The position numbers and the translations under genes are program-made. Positions 9,733 through 18,482 of a stretch of 64,000 nucleotides of DNA are shown here, one piece after another (position 1 is the first letter of the stretch; every line of letters begins with the position of its first letter). Where the stretch lies: assembly GCA_049322335.1 (NCBI GenBank), contig JBMORL010000098.1, forward strand, positions 1 through 64,000. Direction: 5' to 3'. This DNA comes from JBMORL01 sp049322335. Lineage in GTDB: Bacteria; Bacteroidota; Bacteroidia; Flavobacteriales_D; UBA2798. A model generated the notes under the pieces. The model made no database searches. It had not been told where the DNA came from and saw only the letters and a list, made by a program, of their open reading frames with translations.

Positions 9733-10740
9733 TTACCGGGTTAGTTCGTGGTGCTGAGATTTTGGTTTACGTCCTGCCAGTATAAATGTAAAAATTCCTG
9801 CCCAATAACCCGTTCCGTAGGCAAAATGAAGAATAAAGAAAACGAATATCACCTGAATCATCTTACCCGGGTTACCGGTTTTTTGCCAGGCAAACCAGTT
9901 GGCGCAAATAACATACAACACTATCACGCCCAGGTATGCCCAAAGTATCCAGACAGAAAAAAAAGAAGTAATAGCTCCCGAAAACAAAAATAAAATGAAC
10001 AAAGCGGGAAAAAGTTGCCGGATGGTAGTAATGATTTTATGTTTTTTGTTTACATATACTTTCCAGAATCCGTATTGGTAATACTGTTTGCGAAGTTTTG
10101 CATACGATCCGCGCACAAAGTAAACTGAACGAATACGTTCATCCAGGTAAATTTTAAATCCGTGCTTTGAAATACGAAAATTAAATTCATCATCCTGGTT
10201 GCGTGCCAGCTCTTCATCAAAATAGCCTGCTTTTTCAAATACTTCCTTTCGGTAAGCGCCAAAGGCCACCGTATCCACATAACCCGATTTTGCACCTGTA
10301 CGAAAATGCGCGTTTCCTACTCCAAACGGGCTTGACATAGCCAAAGAAATAATTTCTGAAGCATCATTTTCGTTCCTGTTTTCAATAATTCCCCCGGCAC
10401 AGCCAATAGCTGAATCCTTTTCAAATACTTCCAGGCAATATTTTACATAATCTTTATCCAGTTCGGCATGAGCACCAAGAATAATTACCACATCACTGGT
10501 GCTGTTTTTTATTCCCAGGTTAAGGGCGTAAGGTGTGGTTTGTTTGGTATTATCGACACATTTCACCTCCGGATGCCTGGCGGAAAAATCTTCTGCTATC
10601 TTTTTGGTTCCATCAGTACTTAATCCGTCACAAATAAAAATTTCTTTTACAGGAATAGTTTGCTGCAATACCGAACGGATACATGCCCCGATGTATTTTT
10701 CTTCATTCCTGCAAGGTATTACTACAGCTACTGTTTTCAT
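9733..10740 (-). CDS. GT2 glycosyltransferase with C-terminal membrane segments
   Basis: 335 residues. GT-A fold: N-terminal VIPCRNEEKYIGACIRSV, nucleotide-binding FICDGLSTDGT and an acceptor-side ARNQDDEFNFRI (QDDE) motif. Three hydrophobic segments at about 240-320 anchor it in the inner membrane, as in ExoA-like succinoglycan transferases. Starts 5 bp after the acetyltransferase gene and ends 3 bp before the polymerase. Sugar specificity cannot be read. Confidence 0.9.
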   Translation of the reverse strand: MKTVAVVIPCRNEEKYIGACIRSVLQQTIPVKEIFICDGLSTDGTKKIAEDFSARHPEVKCVDNTKQTTPYALNLGIKNSTSDVVIILGAHAELDKDYVKYCLEVFEKDSAIGCAGGIIENRNENDASEIISLAMSSPFGVGNAHFRTGAKSGYVDTVAFGAYRKEVFEKAGYFDEELARNQDDEFNFRISKHGFKIYLDERIRSVYFVRGSYAKLRKQYYQYGFWKVYVNKKHKIITTIRQLFPALFILFLFSGAITSFFSVWILWAYLGVIVLYVICANWFAWQKTGNPGKMIQVIFVFFILHFAYGTGYWAGIFTFILAGRKPKSQHHELTR

Positions 10741-10745
10741 TTTAA

Positions 10746-11282
10746 TCAGGGATGAAATATGGATTTTATATTTTGCCCCTGCTGTATATAATTTAAATCA
10801 CCTATTATGTTTCCGCTTCCGATAAGTGCACCCTGGCCGATATGTGTGTGCGCACCGATACTGACATCATGATCTACCAGTGCGCTGGAATTGATAATAC
10901 AGTTTTCACCAATTACCGAAGACGTATTGATAACTGCCCCCGCCAGAATTACCGATCCTGCACCCAATTGTATCACTTCAGCCAGAGAGACAAAAGGATG
11001 TATAACGGTTACCGGGTTGATTTCTTTTGAAAATTCAAGAAAAATTCTTTTTCTTATACTATTATCTCCAATGGCAACAATAAAATGCGATGCCTGTTTT
11101 TTTACTTCCTGCAATTGAATAGCACAAAGCACCTTGTAATTCATAAACACAATCGTTCCCGGTGTTTTGGTATCATCGGCAAAACCCGCAATTTCATATT
11201 TCCCCTCTTTAAGCACTGCATCTGCTACTACTTTTCCATGTCCACCGGCACCTGCTATTATGATTTTTATTTTTTCCGGCAT
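10746..11282 (-). CDS. NeuD/PglD-family sugar O- or N-acetyltransferase, short C terminus
   Basis: 178 residues. The N-terminal Rossmann-like domain (IIIAGAGGHGKVVADAV) is characteristic of NeuD/PglD proteins; hexapeptide repeats of a left-handed beta-helix follow (VILAGAVINTSSVIGENCIINSSALVDHD), with the His of DHD matching the proposed catalytic base. The family is usually about 195-215 residues; here the helix stops after ALIGSGNIIGDLNYIQQG and the last turns are missing, so it is a natural C-terminal shortening or a truncated gene. Acetyl-CoA-dependent acylation of an amino or hydroxyl group on a nucleotide sugar is inferred. Overlaps the upstream GT4 gene by 16 bp. Confidence 0.85.
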   Translation of the reverse strand: MPEKIKIIIAGAGGHGKVVADAVLKEGKYEIAGFADDTKTPGTIVFMNYKVLCAIQLQEVKKQASHFIVAIGDNSIRKRIFLEFSKEINPVTVIHPFVSLAEVIQLGAGSVILAGAVINTSSVIGENCIINSSALVDHDVSIGAHTHIGQGALIGSGNIIGDLNYIQQGQNIKSIFHP

Positions 11283-12346
11283 AATTCAATGTATTTGTTT
11301 TCCACGCGTTGCATGTTTTTGTTCCAGTCGGCTTTTTCGGCAATCACCAAAGTATTTATTTTTTCTGCTTTTTCTGCAAGCGATGAATAGTTTTTGTATG
11401 CTTCCATAATTTTTTCCGACAGCTGAGGAATATTGTTTACCCCGGTAAGAATCCCGTTTTTTCCATCTTCTATCCATTGCCTGTTGGCAGGAATATCGGT
11501 GGCAATACAATACGCTCCGCAAGCCATCGCTTCATTGAGTGAAATATTATTACCATCGGAAAGCGACACAGACAAAAACAAATGAGACGATTGAAGCACT
11601 GATGACATTTCAGGTTGAGAAATTCTTCCGGTGAAAGTGGCAATATCACGAAGTTTTAATTTATCCACCAATTTTTCAATTTCATTCCTTTTTGTTCCGT
11701 CACCTACAAGATTTAATTTTAATCCCGGGATGTGGTTTTTCACAGCTTCAACCGAATAAAGAATATGCGGAATATTGTACACCTCCTCAAAATTCCTGGT
11801 AGAAGTGATTACAAATGAATTGGAAGGCAATTTCCTGTTTTGGTTATGAAAAACTGTTGTGTTAATGCCAAAGGGAAGAATCTCCACTTTATTTTCATCA
11901 CCCAGTTTCATATTGATAAACTCTTCTTTCATTTGTGGCGACATCACCGTAATCCAATCGGCTTTTCGAAAAACGTATCGGAGCATTTTTTTATACAGGA
12001 ACGATTTTTTCGGACTGATAAGAATATCAGAGCCCAGCGCAGTCACCACATAGGGATGAAAACCGGCCATTGCGCCTGCCACTCCATAACTGGTTGCATA
12101 TAATGAATGGAGAATATCCGGTTGAATTTTACGCAATACTTTTTTTACTTTACTTTTTTGAAGCAGTATTTTACTGTTTCCTCCCGCCACGCTGATTTTT
12201 CCGGCATCGATAAAGTGAACTGTATAAGAAGAGGATGTTGTATTTTTAAAGGAAATGAGGTGTACTTCGTGGCCTTTAGCCACAAAATGTTCACACCAGC
12301 GCTGGATGTGGATACTTTCACCGTCACCGAAAAAACAAATTTTCAT
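11267..12346 (-). CDS. GT4 glycosyltransferase
   Basis: 359 residues with a GT-B fold. The N-terminal half holds FFGDGESIHIQRW and HSLYATSYGVAGA; the C-terminal half has the donor-binding signature LNLVGDGTKRNEIEKL and SLSDGNNISLNEAMACG, where the E-x7-E motif of GT4 appears as D-x7-E. Retaining transferase working at the cytoplasmic face on the lipid-linked glycan. Overlaps the next gene (NeuD-like) by 16 bp and the previous GT2 by 4 bp. Confidence 0.9.
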   Translation of the reverse strand: MKICFFGDGESIHIQRWCEHFVAKGHEVHLISFKNTTSSSYTVHFIDAGKISVAGGNSKILLQKSKVKKVLRKIQPDILHSLYATSYGVAGAMAGFHPYVVTALGSDILISPKKSFLYKKMLRYVFRKADWITVMSPQMKEEFINMKLGDENKVEILPFGINTTVFHNQNRKLPSNSFVITSTRNFEEVYNIPHILYSVEAVKNHIPGLKLNLVGDGTKRNEIEKLVDKLKLRDIATFTGRISQPEMSSVLQSSHLFLSVSLSDGNNISLNEAMACGAYCIATDIPANRQWIEDGKNGILTGVNNIPQLSEKIMEAYKNYSSLAEKAEKINTLVIAEKADWNKNMQRVENKYIELCRKK

Positions 12347-13380
12347 TTTCCTTTTATTTTTTTACGTTTCCACGAAAGAAAAAAACTTTTTGCCAGTTGC
12401 CATTTCAATTTTACAGGCAGTTTTATTTTATTGTATAATTCCGACTTGTAAAAATAAACAGAACCCCGTTTCATTCCATAAAACTGTATACAAAGCCTCA
12501 TCCAACGCTCCAATACTACTTTTCCAAGCCAATTTCGGTTCAATCTACGGTTTTGTTCATTGTGAGCCAGTAATTTTTGAAGCCACTTAGAACAGTTTTC
12601 AAGCTTTTCCCTGGTATCAGGTTTACCTCCATCGCTCAAGAGATTATGTACCATTATTTCTTCCTCGTTAAAATCTATTCCAAAGGAAGAGAGGTTTCTC
12701 TTTCGAATTTGAGTCACACTCGATATTTTATCAACCTGTAAAGTCCCGGTATTTGTTATTTGATCAGGATGAACCCGATAGGTTAAAAGCGGTTCAGGAA
12801 TATTATGCAACGTTCCATACTCTGACAGTTTCGACCAGAAATCAAAATCTTCGGCATGAGGAAATGCAGGCGAATACTGAATGTCATATATATCCAACGT
12901 CTCTTTTCTTATTATTGCTGAAGGATGGGCCAGCGGTGAATTAAACAACAGAAAACATCGTATTTCCTCATCTGAAACCGGCAGGTCGGTGAGTGCTTTC
13001 TTTTTTCCCAATAGCATAAAATAAAAACTTCCGCAGGCCACCGCATTTTTGTGGCGGTTCATAAACTCTACCTGCCGGGCTAACCGGTGTTTGGAACAAA
13101 TATCATCCGCGTCCATCCGGGCAATGTATTTTCCTTTTGCCAGTTTTATTCCTTTATTGAGAACAGAAATCAATCCCTGGTTTTTTTCATTTCGTATTAC
13201 GATTATCCGGCTATCGTTATATGATTTTATAACTTCCGGTGAACGGTCAGACGAACCATCATCGATGATCAGCAATTCGAAATCACGATAGCTTTGTTTC
13301 AATACGCTGTCAATGGCATCCCGCAGGTATTTTTCCCCGTTATATACCGGCATCAATATAGAAATTTCGGGTGATTTCAT
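12343..13380 (-). CDS. GT2 glycosyltransferase
   Basis: 345 residues. Classic GT-A family 2 motifs: ISILMPVYNGEKYLRDAI, LLIIDDGSSD, and the metal-binding ARMDADDIC, with a downstream PHAEDFDFWSKL acceptor motif. No membrane anchor visible; the C terminus is basic (LSWKRKKIKGK). Joined by ATGA overlaps on both sides. Specificity unknown. Confidence 0.92.
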   Translation of the reverse strand: MKSPEISILMPVYNGEKYLRDAIDSVLKQSYRDFELLIIDDGSSDRSPEVIKSYNDSRIIVIRNEKNQGLISVLNKGIKLAKGKYIARMDADDICSKHRLARQVEFMNRHKNAVACGSFYFMLLGKKKALTDLPVSDEEIRCFLLFNSPLAHPSAIIRKETLDIYDIQYSPAFPHAEDFDFWSKLSEYGTLHNIPEPLLTYRVHPDQITNTGTLQVDKISSVTQIRKRNLSSFGIDFNEEEIMVHNLLSDGGKPDTREKLENCSKWLQKLLAHNEQNRRLNRNWLGKVVLERWMRLCIQFYGMKRGSVYFYKSELYNKIKLPVKLKWQLAKSFFLSWKRKKIKGK

Positions 13381-14258
13381 ATTTTTATCCAGTTTTCCGG
13401 TAAAAGATCCTTTGTATTTTTATCTGCAGAAAGAAACCATTTTTCGGGAGCAATAACAATTTTATTTTTGTTCCGGTTGAGCCAGGCACCCCACCAGCTG
13501 AAGGAACTATTAGCAATGACATTGTGTTTGCACAGTGACATCAGAAAAATATCCTCGTGGGGTTTGTGTTGTTTTTCCACATCCACAAAATGCAAACGGC
13601 TTCCTGTACCCAGGTTTTTCATACACCAGTCCGGGTCATCTGAAAAAATATAATACTCCGCATCCGCTGTTTTTTTCCCGATCGCTTCCATTGCTTTGAG
13701 GTAATAGGCGGATCCGCATTCAGCATATATTTTTCGATTGGTTTCGTTCAGGTAATCACCCCTTCTTACATGCACAGAAACCGCATTTTTATTTTCTATT
13801 TCATCTTTCCATTTTTCCACGGGGGAGGAAATATTTTTTATTGTAAAATCATTTACTATTTGTTTCCGGTGAACCACAAAATATTTTTCTGAATGCCAGT
13901 AACCGTCCACGTAAGTATGCGCGGGTGCTTTCATCGCTTTGGAATAAAACTGAAAATAAGGTTCACGCAAATAAAAGTGGCGGCTTTTAAACGGCAGGCT
14001 AAGTGAAACACGATCAATTATTTTTCCGCCTTTACCCTTGAGAAAAGAACGTACTTCTTCATCACTTGCGATTTCAGACACAATGGAAAACGCATATAAT
14101 CCGAGTGGCCGGTTGGTAAAATCCATTATTTCTTTGGACATGGAAAGTTCACTGATATCAAGTTTCAGCTCAACTCCATGGTGCAATGCAAGGCTTCTTG
14201 CAAATGCATATTGAAACATCTGGTTCCCTAACCCTCCTATGAGTTTTACTATAATCAT
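13377..14258 (-). CDS. GT11 alpha-1,2-fucosyltransferase family protein
   Basis: 293 residues. All three GT11 hallmarks are present: KLIGGLGNQMFQYAFARS at the N terminus, VSVHVRRGDYL (GDP-fucose binding HxRRGDY) near residue 164, and NSSFSWWGAWLN near 252. Transfers fucose, or possibly another GDP-sugar, in alpha-1,2 linkage. One of two GT11 genes in the locus; no GDP-fucose synthesis genes are in the window. Confidence 0.93.
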   Translation of the reverse strand: MIIVKLIGGLGNQMFQYAFARSLALHHGVELKLDISELSMSKEIMDFTNRPLGLYAFSIVSEIASDEEVRSFLKGKGGKIIDRVSLSLPFKSRHFYLREPYFQFYSKAMKAPAHTYVDGYWHSEKYFVVHRKQIVNDFTIKNISSPVEKWKDEIENKNAVSVHVRRGDYLNETNRKIYAECGSAYYLKAMEAIGKKTADAEYYIFSDDPDWCMKNLGTGSRLHFVDVEKQHKPHEDIFLMSLCKHNVIANSSFSWWGAWLNRNKNKIVIAPEKWFLSADKNTKDLLPENWIKI

Positions 14259-15205
14259 TTCAGTTTTTTCTTCAACATAAAAAGATAATCATCCATGTCG
14301 TTTCGGCCGGCCCAGAAATTTATTTTTTTGAGAAAAATATTTTTTTTCATCTCCATCAAGGCTTTTTCAAAAAATGGTTTGTGTTTTTCATCCGGTTTTT
14401 CATATAGTGATAATTCGCTCACTGATCTCACGTTATACCGGTGAAAAAGCAACTGGAACAAAAGGGAAAATTTTAGTTGTTGTTTTCCATCCAGATTAAG
14501 TTTCTGGAACAGGTAAATATGTTCGCGCAACTGGATTTCTTTGTCGCGTTGTACTTTTTGTGTGGTTTGTTCTTCACCCCCGTGTTCGGTGCAAATCAGC
14601 GTTTCGGGCGAATATGCCAGCGATTTATTTTTAAAAAGAAACTGCATATACCAATCCACATCTACGAGCCATTTCAGTTCTTCATCAAAATATTGCATGG
14701 CGTTTCTCCTGAAAATACAGGCGCTGGGAGCACCGATCACATTTTTTTCAAACAGCGATGGGGGAAATGACTGTATTTTTTTCAGCTGTGATGCTTTGCA
14801 CCGGTTGGTTTTGGTAAGTTTACTTCCCGAGAATTCGATAAGTGTAGCAGAGAATCCGAAATCGGCATGAGGATGATCATGCATCATCTTCACAAATTTT
14901 CCAAGGCTTTCGGAAGTGGTAAAAAAATCATCGTGATGCATAATTTTAACCAGGGTACCTTTTGCCTGCCGGAAAGCAAAATTCCAGTTGGCGGGAGAAC
15001 CCAGTGACGGAGAATGATAGAAATACTTCAGCTTATTTCCGAACGAAAATTTTTCTATACATTTTTTTATTTCATCTCCCGGAGAATCATCAGAAACAAT
15101 GATTTCAAAATCAGAAAACTGCTGCGATTCAACAGACTTAAGCAACCGTTCCAGTTGTTCGGGCTGACGGTAGGCAGGAATACATATGGAAACTTCAGGC
15201 GCCAT
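14255..15205 (-). CDS. GT2 glycosyltransferase
   Basis: 316 residues. EVSICIPAYRQPEQLERLL, EIIVSDDSPGD and KIMHHDDFF (the DxD position appears as HDD) place it in GT2. CIFRRNAMQYFDEELKWLVDVDWYM fits the acceptor side of the fold. Overlaps neighbours by 4 bp downstream and 11 bp upstream. Confidence 0.9.
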   Translation of the reverse strand: MAPEVSICIPAYRQPEQLERLLKSVESQQFSDFEIIVSDDSPGDEIKKCIEKFSFGNKLKYFYHSPSLGSPANWNFAFRQAKGTLVKIMHHDDFFTTSESLGKFVKMMHDHPHADFGFSATLIEFSGSKLTKTNRCKASQLKKIQSFPPSLFEKNVIGAPSACIFRRNAMQYFDEELKWLVDVDWYMQFLFKNKSLAYSPETLICTEHGGEEQTTQKVQRDKEIQLREHIYLFQKLNLDGKQQLKFSLLFQLLFHRYNVRSVSELSLYEKPDEKHKPFFEKALMEMKKNIFLKKINFWAGRNDMDDYLFMLKKKLK

Positions 15206-16199
15206 ACATCAGTATACTTTTTGATTTTCTGAAAACAGCTCCCGACTTTAATAACAGGGAATTTAACCAAACCGGGCGATGCATAAAATGCCGGCTGTAC
15301 CTTTTATATTTTTCCAGGCCACAGGTTTTATACACCAATTCAGCCTGGTTTTCCGCTTTTCTACTGTCTTCTTTTTGCATTGACAATAATTTCTGATCAA
15401 TGACTTTAATATGATAATTGATCTTTGGAACAAGAATTTTCCGGAAAGAATATGATGTTAACTTTTTTGCAGCTTCCAGGCATACTTTCAAACCGAATAC
15501 AAACATTTTAAAATTATCGCGGCTGTAACTGGTGTGTACGCGGATGAGCGCGTTTGTTGAAGGAATATCTGCAAAATAAAAGACAGCATTGTTTATGGCA
15601 AACCTAAGCCAGAGTTCCCAATCTTCATTGAATAACAGCGATTCATCCATTGCACCATATTTATCAAATAACGATTTACGGACAAGCGGAGAACTGATCA
15701 CCATTATATTTTCTTTCAGAAGGGCCATTACCATTTCATCTCCCATTCCGCTGACACAGGGCATCCACGTTTTTCCGGGTTTTAATTCCAGGTTATTGAA
15801 AAAATCACCGGGACGGTCGTTATGAAAATAGTTTACTCCTCCATACACAATATCGTTTTCCGGATGTTCGGAAAAAACCTGAATTTGTTTTTCAAATTTT
15901 TCTTTTTCCAGGAAATCATCGGCATCAAGAAACTGGATGAATTCGCCTTTTGCCAGTTTTATTCCCCGGTTACGTGCAACAGTGGGACCCGACTTTTCCT
16001 GGTAGTGATAACTGATGCGGGGATCAGTGGCTGAAAGTTTATTTACAATTTCTTTAGTATTATCTTCAGAAGCATCATCAATAACAAGAATTTCGATGTT
16101 GGAATAAGTCTGGCCGGTTACCGAGCCAATAGAAGCAGGCAGATAGGCGGCATAATTATGTGCCGGGATAATGACCGATATAAGCGGTTGCCTGTTCAT
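15195..16199 (-). CDS. GT2 glycosyltransferase
   Basis: 334 residues with PLISVIIPAHNYAAYLPASI, ILVIDDASEDNT and FLDADDFLE, the typical GT2 donor and metal site, and FNEDWELWLRFA on the acceptor side. The 11-bp overlap with the next gene and 4-bp overlap with the previous one indicate a single transcript. Donor sugar not predictable. Confidence 0.92.
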   Translation of the reverse strand: MNRQPLISVIIPAHNYAAYLPASIGSVTGQTYSNIEILVIDDASEDNTKEIVNKLSATDPRISYHYQEKSGPTVARNRGIKLAKGEFIQFLDADDFLEKEKFEKQIQVFSEHPENDIVYGGVNYFHNDRPGDFFNNLELKPGKTWMPCVSGMGDEMVMALLKENIMVISSPLVRKSLFDKYGAMDESLLFNEDWELWLRFAINNAVFYFADIPSTNALIRVHTSYSRDNFKMFVFGLKVCLEAAKKLTSYSFRKILVPKINYHIKVIDQKLLSMQKEDSRKAENQAELVYKTCGLEKYKRYSRHFMHRPVWLNSLLLKSGAVFRKSKSILMYGA

Positions 16200-17020
16200 T
16201 TTTTCGGCCTGAGTTTTTTAAGCGTTTTATACACCGGTTTCAGCACCGTCCTGATTGTTTTATTATCCCTCGCCACATATTCCCACCGCTTTTTTGCAGG
16301 AAGTGATGACAGGTAAATTTTACGTATCCGCTGGTATTCTTTTCTACTAAAATTTGCTTTCAGGATTATTTTTCTTTCTTCGAGAATAGCCTTATGCACA
16401 CTATCGGATGAAGTTAGCCCCGTGTTATCAAAATCGCAAATGGTATTCGGGTAGTAAAGAAATTCTTCCGGGTATTTTAAATATGTTTTCAGCATCAATT
16501 CAAAATCTGATGCATAACGAAAATGCGTACTGAAATTCCCCAACTCTTTAAATACGGAAGCATGGGTAAACACCGCCTGGTGGTTGAGTGTGCGTGCATA
16601 CCAGAATTCGTTGTTTAATTTGGCGGGCGGTTTCAGCATTTCACCTGATCCGTTGGCATGAATTATCTTCGTATCTCCGTATATTATTTTTTTGTTACTT
16701 CCGGAAAACTCTTTTTCAAAAGAAGAAAGTGTGGTTTTATTATGAAAAGCATCACCCGAATTCATAAAAATAATATAACTGCCATTTGCCTGCGCCAGTC
16801 CTTTATTCTGCGCATCATAAATCCCGTTATCTTTTTCGCTGATATGATAATGAATATTTTTCTGAAATTTTTTAATTACCTCTTTACTTCCATCATTGGA
16901 ATTTCCGTCAATTACAATAAATTCAAAACTGCAGGGCTCCTGCTCCGCTACACTACGCATCGTTTTTTCCAAACCGGCAGCATTGTTGTAATTTATGGTT
17001 ATGACGGACACAAAAGGCAT
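16196..17020 (-). CDS. GT2 glycosyltransferase (WcaA-like)
   Basis: 274 residues. VSVITINYNNAAGLEKTMRS, FIVIDGNSNDGS and IIFMNSGDAFHN match the subfamily of short GT2 enzymes in colanic acid and capsule loci, in which the DxD site reads NSGD. Starts 2 bp after the FdtB gene. Confidence 0.9.
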   Translation of the reverse strand: MPFVSVITINYNNAAGLEKTMRSVAEQEPCSFEFIVIDGNSNDGSKEVIKKFQKNIHYHISEKDNGIYDAQNKGLAQANGSYIIFMNSGDAFHNKTTLSSFEKEFSGSNKKIIYGDTKIIHANGSGEMLKPPAKLNNEFWYARTLNHQAVFTHASVFKELGNFSTHFRYASDFELMLKTYLKYPEEFLYYPNTICDFDNTGLTSSDSVHKAILEERKIILKANFSRKEYQRIRKIYLSSLPAKKRWEYVARDNKTIRTVLKPVYKTLKKLRPKK

Positions 17021-17022
17021 TT

Positions 17023-18108
17023 TCAGAATTTATTCATTACTTCTATTACTTTTTCAATTTCCTGTTGGGTATGGCAAAACGATATGGGTAAACTAAGCGT
17101 GGTGGCATGAATAGTTTCAGAAATCTGACAGGACTGGCCTTTTAAAATTTCCGCCATAGCTTTTTGCTTATGCGGAGCCACCGGGTAATGAATATCCGTT
17201 TGAATTCCGTTTTTCAACAGGTATTGTTTCAGTTCATCACGTTTTTCGTGCCGGATGTTGAAAATGTGGTATACATCAAAATAATCATTATGTACAACAG
17301 GTTTCACAAAATCACTTTCCAGGTGATCGAGATAAAAACGGGCCAGTTTATGCTTGTGGTCATTGATTGCGTCAAGGTATTTCAGTTTTACAGAAAGAAA
17401 AGCCGCCTGTATTTCGTCCAGGCGTGAGTTGAACCCTGCTATTTCATTTTCGTATTTCACTTTTGATCCGTAATTGCGCAACATTTTAATTTGTTCTGCA
17501 TACGTTTCGTTATTGCAGGTTACTGCACCGGCATCAGCCAATGCACCCAGGTTTTTGGTGGGGTAAAAACTAAAAGCGCCAAAATCGCCCCATGTTCCTG
17601 CTTTTTTATTTTTATACATAGCGCCATGGGCCTGCGCGCAGTCTTCGATCACTTTCAGATTATGTTTTTTGGCGATGGCGCAAATAGCATCCATTTCGCA
17701 CATTTTTCCATACAGGTGAACTACTATTATGGCTTTGGTGCGTGAAGAAATTTTTTCTTCAATTTTTTTCGGATGAATGTTGTAAGTATGAATGTCAGGC
17801 TCAACCAAAACCGGTTTTAATCCATTGTGCACAATGCTGAGGATAGTAGCGATATACGTGTTGGAGGGAACGATCACTTCATCACCGGGAGAAAAATTAC
17901 AGGCGCGAAGGGAAAGGATCAGTGCATCGAGGCCATTGGCAACACCTGTGCAATACTTCACTCCGCAATAACCTGTAAATTCTTTTTCAAAAGATTTTAC
18001 TTTATCACCCAATATATACCAGCCGCTTTCCAGTGTTTCGGTAAAAGCTTTTTTATACGCTTCGAAAAACGGCTGATTTGATTTCCCGAGATTTTCGTAT
18101 TCGATCAT
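17023..18108 (-). CDS. fdtB: DegT/DnrJ-family aminotransferase, FdtB/QdtB-like
   Basis: 361 residues. PLP enzyme with EDCAQAHGA (pyridine-N Asp) and SFYPTKNLGALADAGA (Schiff-base Lys), together with the family N terminus GWYILGDKVKSFEKEF. It directly follows a 3,4-ketoisomerase with a 4-bp overlap, the arrangement of FdtA-FdtB and QdtA-QdtB, so the product is most likely dTDP-3-amino-3,6-dideoxy-galactose or -glucose. The upstream enzymes RmlA and RmlB and an acetyltransferase (FdtC/QdtC) are not adjacent. Confidence 0.9.
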   Translation of the reverse strand: MIEYENLGKSNQPFFEAYKKAFTETLESGWYILGDKVKSFEKEFTGYCGVKYCTGVANGLDALILSLRACNFSPGDEVIVPSNTYIATILSIVHNGLKPVLVEPDIHTYNIHPKKIEEKISSRTKAIIVVHLYGKMCEMDAICAIAKKHNLKVIEDCAQAHGAMYKNKKAGTWGDFGAFSFYPTKNLGALADAGAVTCNNETYAEQIKMLRNYGSKVKYENEIAGFNSRLDEIQAAFLSVKLKYLDAINDHKHKLARFYLDHLESDFVKPVVHNDYFDVYHIFNIRHEKRDELKQYLLKNGIQTDIHYPVAPHKQKAMAEILKGQSCQISETIHATTLSLPISFCHTQQEIEKVIEVMNKF

Positions 18109-18479
18109 TTTTTTTGCGGATAGGGTATATGAATATAATCTTTTTCGTCAAAAAACTCAGAGGCAAACACCATGAGAATGGCATCATTTGAAAAATTGTA
18201 CATCTCATGCCAGTCGCGGGGTTCCAAAAGAAGACATTTGTTGGGCCGGTCGAGTTCAAACACGTCTTCCCTTTCACCATTGTTATTATAAATAGTACAG
18301 TGGCCCTGAATACAAACGGCTGCCTGGATGGTTTTATGATGCCGGTGGCCACCGCGTTTTGAATCGTCTACACCGTAAATGTAAAATACACGTTTTATAT
18401 CAAAGGGAATAATCTTTTCAATAACGGTAAGATTTCCCCGTTTATCTGTAAATGTTTTAAGGTCGATGATATGTGCCAT
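18105..18479 (-). CDS. fdtA: dTDP-4-keto-6-deoxy-glucose 3,4-ketoisomerase (FdtA/QdtA, WxcM-like)
   Basis: 124 residues, the expected length for this single-domain cupin. RGGHRHHKTIQAAVCIQG carries the paired His residues of the active site, followed by LEPRDWHEMYNFS. Moves the keto group from C4 to C3 so that the adjacent FdtB-like enzyme can aminate C3. Whether the product has the galacto (Fuc3N) or gluco (Qui3N) configuration cannot be decided from sequence alone. Confidence 0.92.
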   Translation of the reverse strand: MAHIIDLKTFTDKRGNLTVIEKIIPFDIKRVFYIYGVDDSKRGGHRHHKTIQAAVCIQGHCTIYNNNGEREDVFELDRPNKCLLLEPRDWHEMYNFSNDAILMVFASEFFDEKDYIHIPYPQKK

Positions 18480-18482
18480 GTT

